64,000 nt of DNA from Myxococcota bacterium (GTDB taxonomy: Bacteria > Myxococcota_A > UBA9160 > UBA4427), in contig JAPKBZ010000011.1 of assembly GCA_028823175.1 (NCBI GenBank), forward strand, positions 1 through 64,000. The letters run 5' to 3'. Made by a program: the position numbers and the translations under genes. Positions 35,435 through 43,988 of the stretch are shown here, piece by piece (position 1 is the stretch's first letter; the number at the start of each line of letters is the position of its first letter). Below the pieces are notes generated by a model. That model was given only the letters and a program-made list of their open reading frames with translations, searched no databases and had not been told where the DNA came from.

Positions 35435-35734
35435 ATGAAGCATTTCAAGGATCCCAAGACGGGAAAGAAACTGCTGGCCCGTCTGCGCCGCGTCGAGGGC
35501 CAGGTCAACGCCATCACCCGCATGATCGAAGAAGAGAAATATTGCGTGGATATCCTGCTGCAGATCTCCGCCGCCCAGGGCGCCCTCGGCAAGGCGGGGC
35601 AGCTTCTGCTCGGCACCCACGTGGAAACCTGCGTGGCCAACGCGTTCGGGAGTGGATCGAAGAAGGAACGTGAAGAGACCGTCAACGAACTCATGGAAGT
35701 CTTCTCCCGCTACGGCGGAATCGCGGGGCGCTAG
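35435..35734 (+). CDS. csoR: CsoR-family copper-sensing repressor
   Basis: The 99-aa all-helical repressor has the opening LLARLRRVEGQVNAITRMIE and the Cu(I) ligand set C37, H62, C66, with the same spacing as C36/H61/C65 of Mycobacterium CsoR. That distinguishes it from RcnR (Ni) and FrmR (formaldehyde) relatives, which have a His at the N-terminus or lack the second Cys. Binding of Cu(I) would release it from the two operators just upstream. The SD GGAGG lies eleven bases ahead of the ATG. The transporter gene starts three bases after its stop, forming a two-gene operon. Confidence 0.92.
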   Translation: MKHFKDPKTGKKLLARLRRVEGQVNAITRMIEEEKYCVDILLQISAAQGALGKAGQLLLGTHVETCVANAFGSGSKKEREETVNELMEVFSRYGGIAGR

Positions 35735-35737
35735 ATC

Positions 35738-36955
35738 ATGCTTGAATCCCTGATCAGCACGATGCTCGAGTTGTCCCCCTGGTTTCTCCTGGGCATGCTC
35801 GTGGCCGGATTGCTCCATGTGCTCCTGCCGCGCAATTTTGTGCGAAAACAGCTCACGGGGCAGTTCGGCGTCCTCAAGGCGGTGGCCCTTGGAGTGCCCC
35901 TCCCGCTTTGCTCGTGTGGCGTAATTCCCGCCGGCCTGGGGCTCAAGCGCGATGGAGCGAGCAATGGAGCTTCCATGGGCTTTCTCATCAGCACACCCCA
36001 GACGGGCGTCGACTCGGTCCTAGTCAGTGCTTCTCTTCTCGGATGGCCGTTCGCCCTCTTCAAGGTCATGGCCGCTGCCATCACCGGTTTCGTCGGAGGA
36101 ATTCTGTCGGATCGCCTCACCGAAGACAAAGGCTGGAGTGGCGATCTCAGCGAGGCGGCCGCCAATGACGAGGAGAAGCCTCGCAACCTGAGGGCCATGC
36201 TTGAACACGCCCACGAACTGCTGGCCAGTATCTGGCGATGGCTGGCTTTCGGCATTGTCGTGAGCGCACTCATCAGCGCATTCTTGCCCATGGGCACCAT
36301 GACAATATTTGCCAAAGCCGGTCCCCTAGTCGCCGGCCTCCTGGTTCTATTGGTCTCCCTCCCCCTCTATGTCTGCGCCACGGCCTCGGTCCCCATCGCG
36401 GCCGCCCTGGTTTCCAACGGGATGCCTGTCGGCGCTGCATTGGTGTTCCTGATGGCGGGACCAGCGACTAACGTCGCCACCATCGGCGCCATTTATCGGG
36501 GCTTTGGGCGACGGCAGGCCGCCCTCTATCTGGGCGTCCTGATTGTAGGCAGCCTCGGCTTCGGGATTCTCTTCGATCTGGGGCTCAGTTCCCTCTCGGT
36601 CGAGCAGCACGTCCACCAAGATGCCCATCGAACGTGGTGGGCCGTGGCGAGCGCCCTTCTCCTGACCGCCCTGATCGCCCGACTCGCCGCACAGGATCTC
36701 CTTCGGTTCTTGCGAGCCCGCTTCGGCGGAGATTCCGGTCCCCACACCGATATAGAGGTCGAGGGCTTGTCCTGCGGCGCCTGCGAGCGCAAGGTGGAAA
36801 AAGCCCTCAGCGCCCTCAGCGGCGTAACCTCGGCCTCCGTGACGAGAGGCCCCGACCGCGCGCGTGTCACAGGCACCGCCAGCCGTGCATCCATCGAGCG
36901 AGCGATTGTCGATGCGGGCTACCAAATAGCCCTGACCGGCCCACCGGCGGGCTGA
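35738..36955 (+). CDS. SO_0444-type copper/zinc efflux permease fused to an HMA domain
   Basis: The 405-aa protein has about eight hydrophobic helices and the permease signatures GVPLPLCSCGVIPAGLGLKR (CxC at C58/C60), GFLISTPQTGVDS and FLMAGPATNVATI of the SO_0444/DUF318 permease group. After residue 335 follows a cytosolic heavy-metal-associated domain with GLSCGACERKVEKAL (C346/C349), like those of copper chaperones. The HMA domain could pass Cu(I) to the membrane cysteines. It is co-transcribed with csoR. A His-containing loop (EQHVHQDAHRTWW) precedes the last helix. Copper is favoured by the regulator; zinc or arsenic transport by relatives is an alternative. Confidence 0.87.
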   Translation: MLESLISTMLELSPWFLLGMLVAGLLHVLLPRNFVRKQLTGQFGVLKAVALGVPLPLCSCGVIPAGLGLKRDGASNGASMGFLISTPQTGVDSVLVSASLLGWPFALFKVMAAAITGFVGGILSDRLTEDKGWSGDLSEAAANDEEKPRNLRAMLEHAHELLASIWRWLAFGIVVSALISAFLPMGTMTIFAKAGPLVAGLLVLLVSLPLYVCATASVPIAAALVSNGMPVGAALVFLMAGPATNVATIGAIYRGFGRRQAALYLGVLIVGSLGFGILFDLGLSSLSVEQHVHQDAHRTWWAVASALLLTALIARLAAQDLLRFLRARFGGDSGPHTDIEVEGLSCGACERKVEKALSALSGVTSASVTRGPDRARVTGTASRASIERAIVDAGYQIALTGPPAG

Positions 36956-37115
36956 CCTTGACCGAGCGATCTCGAATAAATTACGGCCGGCGCTCGCTGA
37001 TCATCCGTAGCTGGATTATTTTCCCAGACGGGTCAAGCGAAGGCCCCTTTTCCTCTAGCCGACCGCGCGCGCCTCAAGCAAGAGCTCGACCTTTCTGACC
37101 CCAAGGAGAATCAGG

Positions 37116-37982
37116 ATGCTCCGGGAAATATTCGCCCGCCTCTCCACCCAGCCAGAAGTCCAAGAGCGGAATCGCCGACTCTTGCGAGCCCTCAGCATCC
37201 CTCTCGCTCTTGTCGTCTGCGGCCTCGCCCCCGCTGGCTCCGCCGCCGAGCTTCTGCCCGCTCCCCCCGGATCCGACGCCAAGGAGATCGCAAGGCGTGC
37301 CGAAGACAGCCTGCGGAGTGCGCGTACCACGCTCGACGCCTCGATGACCGTCGTCTCTCCCCGCCTCTCGGCGCCGCGCGTTGTGCGCTTTCAATCCTGG
37401 GAAGAACGCGACACCAAGCGTTCCATGGTTCGCATCCTCAGCCCCGCCAAGGATGCGGGGACTGGGTTCTTGAAGCTACATCCCAATCTCTGGATGTTCG
37501 TCCCCCGCGTCGAGCGCACCATCCGTATCCCTCCCTCCATGATGCTCCAATCGTGGATGGGCAGCGATATGACCAATGACGACCTCGTCAAAGAATCGAG
37601 CACCCTCGACGACTACACCCACACGCTTCTGGGACTCGACCCGTCGCCGGAGAGCAACCCGGAACTTCCGGCCTATGTCGTCGAGTACATCCCCAACGAA
37701 GATGCCCCCGTGGTCTGGGGCAAGATCGTCGCCTGGATCGAGCAAGAATACGGAACCCCTCTCCAGCAGGATTTCTACGACGAGGATGGCTCGTTGCTGC
37801 GACGAATGCAGTTCTCCGACGTGCGAGCGGTCGGCGAGCGCCGAGTCCCCTTCCGCTGGTCGATGACCCCCCTGGATAAAGAGGGCCATAGCACCACGAT
37901 CGAGATCGAGAGCATTGTCTTCGATGCGGAAATCGAGCCGGCCATCTTCACCAAGCGCAACCTCAGAAAGGCCCGCCGCTAA
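37116..37982 (+). CDS. LolA-like outer-membrane lipoprotein-sorting family protein
   Basis: The 288-aa exported protein has a signal peptide (hydrophobic LSIPLALVVCGLAPAGSAA) and the LolA-like fold segments ILSPAKDAGTGFLKLHPNLW, MMLQSWMGSDMTNDDLVKES and VVWGKIVAWIEQEYGTPLQQD that characterise the family annotated as outer membrane lipoprotein-sorting protein. It would sit in the periplasm and carry a hydrophobic cargo. The ATG has AAGGAG upstream. Its stop overlaps the first permease gene (TAATG), so it heads a five-gene operon and is probably the carrier of that ABC system. The cargo could be a lipid or lipoprotein; the sequence does not tell. Confidence 0.85.
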   Translation: MLREIFARLSTQPEVQERNRRLLRALSIPLALVVCGLAPAGSAAELLPAPPGSDAKEIARRAEDSLRSARTTLDASMTVVSPRLSAPRVVRFQSWEERDTKRSMVRILSPAKDAGTGFLKLHPNLWMFVPRVERTIRIPPSMMLQSWMGSDMTNDDLVKESSTLDDYTHTLLGLDPSPESNPELPAYVVEYIPNEDAPVVWGKIVAWIEQEYGTPLQQDFYDEDGSLLRRMQFSDVRAVGERRVPFRWSMTPLDKEGHSTTIEIESIVFDAEIEPAIFTKRNLRKARR

Positions 37983-39217
37983 TGAACCTCGAGTGGCGGC
38001 TCGCCTGGCGAAACGTCTGGCGCAATCCGCGCCGAACGGGCTTAACCGTTTCGGCCACCGTCTTCGCCGTCGGGCTCCTCGTCCTGATGTCCGCTCTCTC
38101 CACGGGCATGTGGGAAAAAATCATCGACGACAGCGTGAGTATGGGCTCGGGCCACGTCACGCTGACCGGTCCGAACTACCTGGAGGAACGCACCCTCGAA
38201 GAATTTACCTACCTCGACGCCCCCCTCGCCGCCCGCCTGGAGGAAAATCCGGCCGTGGCGGGATTCGCCCCTCGCGTCAACGCTTTCGGCTTGCTCTCCG
38301 AAGCCGACGTCACCCGGGGCGTGATGGTCATCGGCGTCGATCCCGCGGCGGAAAGGACGGTCTCCAGCCTTCCCGACCGGATCGAGTCGGGCCGCTTCCT
38401 CGAAAAGGGCAAAACCCGCGAGATCGTTCTCGGTGGCCGCCTGGCCGAGATCCTCGGAGTCAAGATCGGCGATCAGGTGCTGCTCTACTCCGTCGCCTAT
38501 TCCCTCGAGAGCGCCTACGACCTCTTCAGCGTTGCCGGAATCATGCGCCTGCCAAACCCCTCCCTCGATCGAGGCCTTGCCCTGGTTTCCCTGGCCGACG
38601 CCCAGGCCTTTTTCGTCTATGGCGACCGCATCAGCGAAGTCGCCATCCGAGCGTCGGAGGCCAGCGCCTCGACCGCTCTCGCCGAACAACTCGGCTCATC
38701 CCTGGACCCTGAAAAGATCGAAGCGCACGCCTGGCCCGAGGTGATGCCCGATCTCGCCCAGACGGTGGTCATCGACAAGCTCGGCATGTACATGATGCTC
38801 GCCATCTTGGTGATTGTGGTGGCCTTCGGCATCTTCAACACGATCCTGATGGCCGTGCTCGAGCGCAAGCGTGAGTTCGGCGTCGTCCTCGCCTTGGGCC
38901 TCCGGCCCCGGGCTATTTTTCGAATCGTCTACTTTGAATCCATTCTCCTGGCCGGCGTCGGGCTGATGCTCGGGCTCCTCGTCGCCATCCCCGGGGTCCT
39001 CTACCTTCAGGCCAACCCGATCCCCCTCACGAATAGCGAAGAGATGGCCGCGGCTTTCGCAATGGTGGGCTCGGACCCTGTCATCTACGCCAAGCTCATC
39101 CCCGAGAACCCGATCTTCTCCGGGTTGACGATCCTGCTCGTCGCGCTCCTGGCAGCCTTCTACCCCGCCGTCCGAGCGAGCCGGGGGAAACCGGTCGACG
39201 TCCTGCGAAGCCTCTGA
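37982..39217 (+). CDS. FtsX/LolC-type ABC transporter permease (first copy)
   Basis: The 411-aa membrane protein begins LAWRNVWRNPRRTGLTVSAT, the MacB/LolC N-terminal pattern. It has one N-terminal helix, a large periplasmic domain (residues about 50-260) and three C-terminal helices with KREFGVVLALGLRPRAIFRI. This is the four-helix architecture of permeases that move substrates out of the outer leaflet of the inner membrane by mechanotransmission rather than through a channel. It overlaps the LolA-like gene by one base and is followed by a second, related permease after 16 bases; the two probably form a LolC/LolE-like heterodimer. Confidence 0.9.
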   Translation: MNLEWRLAWRNVWRNPRRTGLTVSATVFAVGLLVLMSALSTGMWEKIIDDSVSMGSGHVTLTGPNYLEERTLEEFTYLDAPLAARLEENPAVAGFAPRVNAFGLLSEADVTRGVMVIGVDPAAERTVSSLPDRIESGRFLEKGKTREIVLGGRLAEILGVKIGDQVLLYSVAYSLESAYDLFSVAGIMRLPNPSLDRGLALVSLADAQAFFVYGDRISEVAIRASEASASTALAEQLGSSLDPEKIEAHAWPEVMPDLAQTVVIDKLGMYMMLAILVIVVAFGIFNTILMAVLERKREFGVVLALGLRPRAIFRIVYFESILLAGVGLMLGLLVAIPGVLYLQANPIPLTNSEEMAAAFAMVGSDPVIYAKLIPENPIFSGLTILLVALLAAFYPAVRASRGKPVDVLRSL

Positions 39218-39233
39218 AAGGGAACTGCACAGC

Positions 39234-40448
39234 ATGCTGAGCGTCATTCGCCTGGCCTGGCGCAACGTCGGGCGCAACCCTCGCCGAACCGGAATCGTGG
39301 TCACCGCCGTGGCGGTCGGCCTCTCGGGGACCCTCCTCTCCATGTCGATCTTGTCCGGCATGATGTTCCAAATCGTCGACAACGCGATCAAGACCGACCT
39401 CGGCCATCTCCAGATCCACGCTCAAGGATTCAACAAGGATCCCGAGATCGGCCTGCTCCTCGAAAATAACGGAGCGCCCGAGATCCAGGCCATCCAGGCC
39501 GAAGCCGGAATCCAGAACTGGGCACCGCGCATCCGGGGAGAAGGACTCGTGACCTCTCCCTCGGCCAGCGTGGGCGTGCGGGTGATCGGAGTCGACCCCG
39601 AGGCCGAAGCCCAGGTTTCGATGGTCGCCGATTCGATCGTCGAGGGCGGGTATTTCGACCAAAAGAAGCGCGTGGTCCTCGGCGAAGGCCTTGCCCGGCG
39701 CCTAGGGGCCGAGCTTGGCGACAAGATCGTTCTTTCCGCCCAGGATCTTTCGGGGGATATGACCGGCACCGCACTCCGGGTGGGAGGCATCTTTCGCACG
39801 CCCTCCGCCGAACTCGACCGCAGCACCGTGTTCCTTGAGTTGGCCAGCGCGGCCAATCTCTTTGCTATGGGGGATGGCATCAGCGAAATCGTCATCGTCG
39901 GCCGCTCGCGAGACGCGATTCTCGGAACCCAGGAGCGTCTCTCAGCGGCCCTGCCGAGCCGGGAGATCCAGCGCTGGGATGAACTACAACCGCTTCTCGC
40001 ATCCATCCTGAGCGTGATGGATCAGATGGCCGCAGGCCTCTACCTCATCATCTTCGTCGCCATGTCGTTTGGGATCGCAAACGTGCTCCTCATGGCGATC
40101 TACGAGCGAATCCGTGAAATTGGGATCCTGCTCGCCGTGGGACTTTCGCGCACACGCCTGGTCGCCATGGTGATCTGCGAGTCCCTATTCGTCACCCTTT
40201 TGGGTCTCGTGGCGGGCTTTCTCCTCGCCCTCCTCATCCTCTACACCCTATCGGGCGGAATTGACATGAGTCTCTGGGCCGAGAGCCTCGCCTCCTTCGG
40301 CATGGGGACTCGAATCTTCCCCGTCCTGACCCTCGAAGATTTCACGATTCCCACAACGGTTGCGCTCCTCACCGCGCTGCTCGCGAGTGCCTGGCCGGCT
40401 CTGCGTGCGGTGCGCCTGCGCCCTGCGGAGGCTGTTCGTCATGACTGA
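39234..40448 (+). CDS. FtsX/LolE-type ABC transporter permease (second copy)
   Basis: The 404-aa permease is paralogous to its upstream neighbour: it begins LAWRNVGRNPRRTGIVVTAV, has a periplasmic domain of similar size with VRVIGVDPEAEAQVS matching VMVIGVDPAAERTVS in the first copy, and the C-terminal YERIREIGILLAVGLSRTRL motif. The pair arose by duplication, with enough divergence to suggest distinct roles in a heterodimer. Its last eight bases overlap the ATP-binding gene, so translation is coupled. Confidence 0.9.
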   Translation: MLSVIRLAWRNVGRNPRRTGIVVTAVAVGLSGTLLSMSILSGMMFQIVDNAIKTDLGHLQIHAQGFNKDPEIGLLLENNGAPEIQAIQAEAGIQNWAPRIRGEGLVTSPSASVGVRVIGVDPEAEAQVSMVADSIVEGGYFDQKKRVVLGEGLARRLGAELGDKIVLSAQDLSGDMTGTALRVGGIFRTPSAELDRSTVFLELASAANLFAMGDGISEIVIVGRSRDAILGTQERLSAALPSREIQRWDELQPLLASILSVMDQMAAGLYLIIFVAMSFGIANVLLMAIYERIREIGILLAVGLSRTRLVAMVICESLFVTLLGLVAGFLLALLILYTLSGGIDMSLWAESLASFGMGTRIFPVLTLEDFTIPTTVALLTALLASAWPALRAVRLRPAEAVRHD

Positions 40449-41145
40449 AGCCACACCCATCCTCGAGGCCATCGGGGTCAGCAAGACCTACGATGCCCGG
40501 GGCGTTCAAACCCACGCGCTCAGCGAGATCGACCTCAGCATTGCGGGGGGCGAGTTCACCGCCCTCGCGGGCCCCAGCGGCTCGGGCAAGACTACCCTGC
40601 TCAACCTGATGGGCGCCCTCGATATCCCCACCCGGGGCGAGATCCGCCTCGACGGCGAAAGCCTGGGCGAACTTTCCCCCGCCGAACTTTCTCGTCGACG
40701 ACTCCACAAACTCGGCTTCATCTTCCAGGCCTACAACTTGATCCCGGTCTTCTCCGCCGCCGAAAACATCGAGTTCGTCATGGAACTCCAGGGCGTCGCC
40801 CACGAAGAGCGCCGAGCTCGCGCCCTCGAATTGCTGGAAAACGTCGATCTAGCCGGCCTCGGCGACAAGCGCCCCCTCGAGATGAGCGGTGGCCAACAGC
40901 AGCGGGTCGCCGTGGCCCGGGCCCTGGCGAGCCGGCCGCGCATCATTCTGGCCGACGAACCCACCGCCAACCTCGACTCCAAGACGGCGATCCGCCTGCT
41001 CGACCTGATGCTCGAACTCAACCGAAGCCAGACCACCACCTTCCTCTTCTCGAGCCACGACCCCCTCGTCCTCGAACGCGCCCAGCGACGGGTCTGGCTC
41101 CGCGACGGCGTCATCGACCGGATCGAAGAGGGGGAGGCGGGGTGA
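40441..41145 (+). CDS. ABC transporter ATP-binding protein (LolD/MacB type)
   Basis: The 234-aa ATPase has Walker A GPSGSGKT (44-51), Q-loop LGFIFQAYNLIPVFSAAENIE, signature MSGGQQQRVAVARAL, Walker B IILADEPTANLD and the switch His in FLFSSHDPLV. The AYNLIPVFSAAENI context groups it with LolD/MacB-type ATPases that power FtsX-family permeases. The ATG at 40441 overlaps the preceding permease; upstream in-frame codons in that gene are not used. Its stop overlaps the GTG of the outer-membrane barrel gene (GTGA), making the five-gene operon continuous. Confidence 0.93.
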   Translation: MTEATPILEAIGVSKTYDARGVQTHALSEIDLSIAGGEFTALAGPSGSGKTTLLNLMGALDIPTRGEIRLDGESLGELSPAELSRRRLHKLGFIFQAYNLIPVFSAAENIEFVMELQGVAHEERRARALELLENVDLAGLGDKRPLEMSGGQQQRVAVARALASRPRIILADEPTANLDSKTAIRLLDLMLELNRSQTTTFLFSSHDPLVLERAQRRVWLRDGVIDRIEEGEAG

Positions 41146-42506
41146 ACCACGTTCGTGCCAGGGCTTTCGTCTTGGCCCTGGTCGGCATCGGGCTGGCTTC
41201 GGCGTCGGCGAACGCCCGGGAACTCTGGCGAGCGGGCGACGCCTATATCGACCTCGGTGGCACGCTGCGAGAAATCGCCCTGGTGAGCCGGGGGACTTCG
41301 TCCGAGGCCTTCGGTGCTGGGCTAGCCCAATGTTTCCCCCCCGCCACGACGAGTATTCCGACGCCCAGCGAATTCGCGAATTGCCCGGCTTTCGCCACGG
41401 TCGGCGACGAGCGGGTCGGGACCTCCACCACCCGCTTGCGGCTCCGGATGGAAGCCCGGGCCAATGAACACTGGTCCGCCGTCATCAGCTTCGACAACGA
41501 ATTCCTGGCGGGCACCTTGGACACCTTCGAGGCCCAGGCGGGCAACGATCTCGCCACCCGGGATTTCGTCGACGCGTCGGGACAGATCGGCACGGATCCC
41601 GTGGCCTACCGCTATTCGCTCTACCGCGGCTACCTGAGTTTTGAATCCGAACACCTGGAAGCCGTGGTCGGGCGACAGCGCATTCCGTGGGGGGTCGGAC
41701 GACTCTGGAACCCCATCGACCGGTTCAATGCGATCCGCCCCCTGGCGCTCCAACCCGACGAGTCCCCCGGAGTCGACGCAATCAATGCCCGAATCCTGTT
41801 CTCAGATTTCAACCAACTCCAACTCGTTTTTGCGCCGGGTCACTCCTCCGACGACCACAGCTATGCCGCACGCTTCCAGGGCATGGCCCGGGACATCGAC
41901 TACGGCCTCGTGGCGGGCGTCTTCGACGGCGCCACCACCCTGGGCATGGACCTCTCCGCCAACCTGGGAGAGGCCGCCGGGCGTGCTGAGGTCGTCTACA
42001 CACACCCAACCCGGGACGTCTGGCCCGTGGGCGCCTCCGGCCCCGCACGCCTCGCGGATTTCTGGCAACTCGTGGTCTCCCTCGATTACAACATCGACTG
42101 GGGGAGCGGGGTCTACGTCCTCGCCGAGCACCTCTATAACGGAAACGCCCTGGGCTTCGGGGAAGGTCTTGCCGGCCCTACCCTCGACTTTTTTGAACAA
42201 AGCGCCGGCGTCCCCTTCTACGCAGTCACCTCCCCGGATCGTTTCGGAGGCAGCCAAGTCATCACCCGCTCCTCCCAGCTCACGGGCTTCCAAGCGACCT
42301 ACGAGTTAACCCCAGAGATGCGCATGGCGGCCATGATCCTCTACGATTGGGACGGAGAGAGTGCGGTCTTCTTTCCCTCCATGGTCTACGGCCCTCGCGA
42401 CTGGGTCGAAATCACCCTGGGAGTGCAAGCCTCTGCCGGCGGCCACTTCTCCGAGTTCGGCGACGCAGCCACAACCGGCTACCTGATTCTCGATTTTTTC
42501 TTCTAG
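41142..42506 (+). CDS. Outer-membrane beta-barrel protein linked to the ABC/LolA-like operon
   Basis: The 454-aa protein has a signal peptide (FVLALVGIGLASASANA) and then alternating hydrophobic/polar strands ending in Phe (YLILDFFF), as outer-membrane barrels do. Two cysteines (C64, C81) in an early loop could form a disulfide. Segments such as VVGRQRIPWGVGRLWNPIDRF and ARILFSDFNQLQLVFAPG resemble DUF1302-type barrels, but I cannot assign a family firmly. The GTG start overlaps the ATPase stop by four bases, so it is the fifth gene of the operon and the probable outer-membrane end of the system. Confidence 0.75.
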   Translation: MNHVRARAFVLALVGIGLASASANARELWRAGDAYIDLGGTLREIALVSRGTSSEAFGAGLAQCFPPATTSIPTPSEFANCPAFATVGDERVGTSTTRLRLRMEARANEHWSAVISFDNEFLAGTLDTFEAQAGNDLATRDFVDASGQIGTDPVAYRYSLYRGYLSFESEHLEAVVGRQRIPWGVGRLWNPIDRFNAIRPLALQPDESPGVDAINARILFSDFNQLQLVFAPGHSSDDHSYAARFQGMARDIDYGLVAGVFDGATTLGMDLSANLGEAAGRAEVVYTHPTRDVWPVGASGPARLADFWQLVVSLDYNIDWGSGVYVLAEHLYNGNALGFGEGLAGPTLDFFEQSAGVPFYAVTSPDRFGGSQVITRSSQLTGFQATYELTPEMRMAAMILYDWDGESAVFFPSMVYGPRDWVEITLGVQASAGGHFSEFGDAATTGYLILDFFF

Positions 42507-42667
42507 AACTCAATTCCCCACTCGCCCCAGAAGTATTTTCGGCAACCACGCTGTGCGATATCCGGCTCCAATACCCCTTAACCCGAATGCAATACAAACG
42601 ACCCCGCCCTGTGGCAGACTGCATAACCTCGCCTCACAATCTCTACCCATTCTGCAGGAGAAAACGA

Positions 42668-43921
42668 ATGCACTCGATGACCCGATCCCTTCGCATCCAA
42701 GTAACCGGCATCTTCGTCGCCGCCGCGATCGCTCTGGCCCTCAGCCCGGCCGCTGCGGCCGATGACGGCGGCTGGCAGAAGAGCTGGAAGAATGGCATCG
42801 GCTGGAAGAGCAGCGATGGCGACTTCTCGGCCCGTATCGGCGGCCGGATCCTCGCCGATTTCGCCACGGTCAGTGAGGACAGCGCTCTCAGGGCCGGAGA
42901 CTGGGATGGGAACGGGAGTGGCGTCGAATTAAGGCAAGCCCGAATCCAGATCTCGGGGACCGCCTACGGGCGGCTCGCCTGGAAGGGGCAATACGATTTT
43001 GCCGCCGACAAGGTCAAGGATGTCTGGATCTCGCTCAAGGACATCCCCCTGGCGGGCACTCTCAAGGTCGGGAATTTCAAGGAACCCTTCTCCCTCGAAG
43101 AAATGACCAGCCTGCGCTTCACCACCTTCATGGAGCGCAGCATCGCCATCGCCTTCAGCCCTTCCCGGAATATGGGAATCCAATTCAACGACAATGCCTT
43201 CGACAAGCGGATGACCTGGGCGGTGGGCGCCTTCCGTCAGAGCGGGGAAAAATTCGGCGATACCGAAAGCTTCTCCGACTCCTCCGCCTACCAGATCACC
43301 GGCCGAGTGACCGGGGCGCCGGTCTATCACGCCGATGGCGAGCGGGTCGTTCACCTCGGCGTCTCCTACAGCCACAAATTTCGCAGCCTCGGCGGGGAGT
43401 CGATCCGGTGGAAGACCCGCCCGGAATCCCACCTCGCCAACACGGTTGCCGACACCGGCAATCTGAACACCGACGGCGCCGATCTCCTCAACCTGGAACT
43501 CGCTGTGGTGGGTGGGCCGCTTTCCTTTCAGGCGGAATTCACCAACGCCTGGGCCGATTTCGGGGCGACTGGCACCCTGCGCTCCTGGGGGATGTACGCC
43601 CAGGCAAGCTTTTTTCTCACGGGTGAACACCGCAACTACAAGCTCAAGAAGGGGGCCTTTGGCCGGGTCAAAATCCTCGAGCCCCTGGGCCAGGGGTGGG
43701 GAGCCTGGGAAATCGCCGTCCGCTTTTCGCGCCTGCAACTCCAGAACGGGTCGAGAAACAACGCGGGAGATATTCGGGATATCACCGTCGGCCTGAACTG
43801 GTACCTCTATTCGAATTTCCGGGTGATGGCCAACTACGTCTACTCGGATATCAACAACGCCATCGAAAGCTATGAGGGCGACGCAAACATCTTCCAGATG
43901 CGAGCCCAGATCGACTTCTGA
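42668..43921 (+). CDS. OprO/OprP-type phosphate-selective porin
   Basis: The 417-aa porin has a signal peptide (VAAAIALALSPAAAA) and family segments: DFSARIGGRILADFATVSED, ELRQARIQISGTAYGRLAWK, LKVGNFKEPFSLEEMTS, FMERSIAIAF and FRVMANYVYSDINNAIES. It ends with an aromatic C-terminus (AQIDF). These trimeric porins take up anions such as phosphate or polyphosphate across the outer membrane; the actual specificity depends on Lys ladders that I cannot verify by eye. The ATG follows GCAGGAG. It is 160 bases after the barrel gene and may have its own promoter. No Pho-box was recognised. Confidence 0.88.
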   Translation: MHSMTRSLRIQVTGIFVAAAIALALSPAAAADDGGWQKSWKNGIGWKSSDGDFSARIGGRILADFATVSEDSALRAGDWDGNGSGVELRQARIQISGTAYGRLAWKGQYDFAADKVKDVWISLKDIPLAGTLKVGNFKEPFSLEEMTSLRFTTFMERSIAIAFSPSRNMGIQFNDNAFDKRMTWAVGAFRQSGEKFGDTESFSDSSAYQITGRVTGAPVYHADGERVVHLGVSYSHKFRSLGGESIRWKTRPESHLANTVADTGNLNTDGADLLNLELAVVGGPLSFQAEFTNAWADFGATGTLRSWGMYAQASFFLTGEHRNYKLKKGAFGRVKILEPLGQGWGAWEIAVRFSRLQLQNGSRNNAGDIRDITVGLNWYLYSNFRVMANYVYSDINNAIESYEGDANIFQMRAQIDF

Positions 43922-43988
43922 TCTCCACCCCCCGCTGGCGCCCCGGCAAAAACGTATCGAGGGCTCCAGCGGAGAACCCCCTTCACTC

